This document shows, one piece after another, positions 7,787 to 7,851 of a DNA stretch of 7,851 bases (the stretch's first letter is position 1; each line of letters begins with the position of its first letter). Both the position numbers and the translations under genes were made by a program. The stretch is taken from NCBI GenBank assembly GCA_037624485.1, contig JASJJC010000003.1:1-7851 (forward strand). Direction: 5' to 3'. The stretch comes from JAFMKE01 sp037624485. GTDB lineage: Bacteria; Bacteroidota; Bacteroidia; Chitinophagales; UBA8649. The notes beneath the pieces were generated by a model, which was given only the letters and a program-made list of their open reading frames with translations, did no database searches and was not told the origin of the DNA.

Positions 7787-7807
7787 AGTCCTGTTCCCGC
7801 TACTAAA
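7787..7807 (+). repeat. tRNA-tail direct repeat, copy 2
   Basis: Exact second copy of the tRNA-fMet 3' end with its 5 flanking bases, 178 bases after the first. The upstream part of the tRNA is absent here, so it is not a second tRNA gene. It is followed 5 bases later by a strong terminator, which may have been the original terminator of the tRNA before the insertion or duplication. Confidence -1.
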
Positions 7808-7812
7808 ACAAT

Positions 7813-7848
7813 AAAACGGTTATACTATTATAGTGTAACCGTTTTTTT
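7813..7848. terminator. Strong intrinsic terminator, probably bidirectional
   Basis: A 15-pair stem (7813-7827 with 7831-7845, one T-G pair) with a three-base TTA loop, centred on ACGGTTA/TAACCGT and flanked by A's on the left and seven T's on the right. It would end rightward transcripts from the tRNA region and, by its symmetry, leftward transcripts from a gene beyond the window. Confidence -1.
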
Positions 7849-7851
7849 ATT

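Overview
The window looks like a chromosomal segment from a member of the Bacteroidota, probably flavobacterial in a broad sense. Three things point there: a giant secreted protein made of PKD-type repeats, gene starts without Shine-Dalgarno sequences in AT-rich leaders, and promoter-like sequences close to the Bacteroidota -7 consensus TAnnTTTG. DNA is AT-rich by eye. No transposase, integrase, phage gene or CRISPR array is visible.

Layout. Positions 1-4417 (minus strand) are one uninterrupted reading frame: the first 1472 residues of a secreted multi-PKD-repeat protein whose C-terminus lies beyond the window. An AT-rich divergent intergenic region (4418-4737) follows. On the plus strand, four genes form a very tight cluster: an NlpC/P60 cysteine peptidase (4738-5487), a Sir2-family NAD-dependent deacylase (5487-6158, GTG start), a Nudix hydrolase of the ADP-ribose pyrophosphatase type (6158-6733) and a TerC-family membrane protein (6735-7508). 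The first three share one-base stop/start overlaps and the fourth follows after one base, so they are almost certainly one transcript with coupled translation. Next comes an initiator tRNA-Met (7552-7624) with a plausible promoter of its own and a hairpin terminator just after it.

How the genes may work together. A sirtuin releases O-acyl-ADP-ribose and nicotinamide from NAD, and Nudix ADP-ribose pyrophosphatases cleave ADP-ribose-type compounds, so the two coupled genes could form a short NAD/ADP-ribose handling route. The NlpC/P60 enzyme suggests cell-wall peptide cleavage or recycling, and TerC proteins are linked to metal (Mn) export. A shared physiological role for all four is inference.

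The least ordinary part is the right end. The last 16 bases of the tRNA gene plus 5 flanking bases (21 bp in all) are repeated exactly 178 bp downstream, enclosing a 157-bp structured, apparently non-coding segment, and a second strong terminator closes the window. This resembles either a tiny element integrated at a tRNA 3' end or a tRNA-tail tandem repeat of the kind described at the E. coli tyrT locus (rtT RNA).
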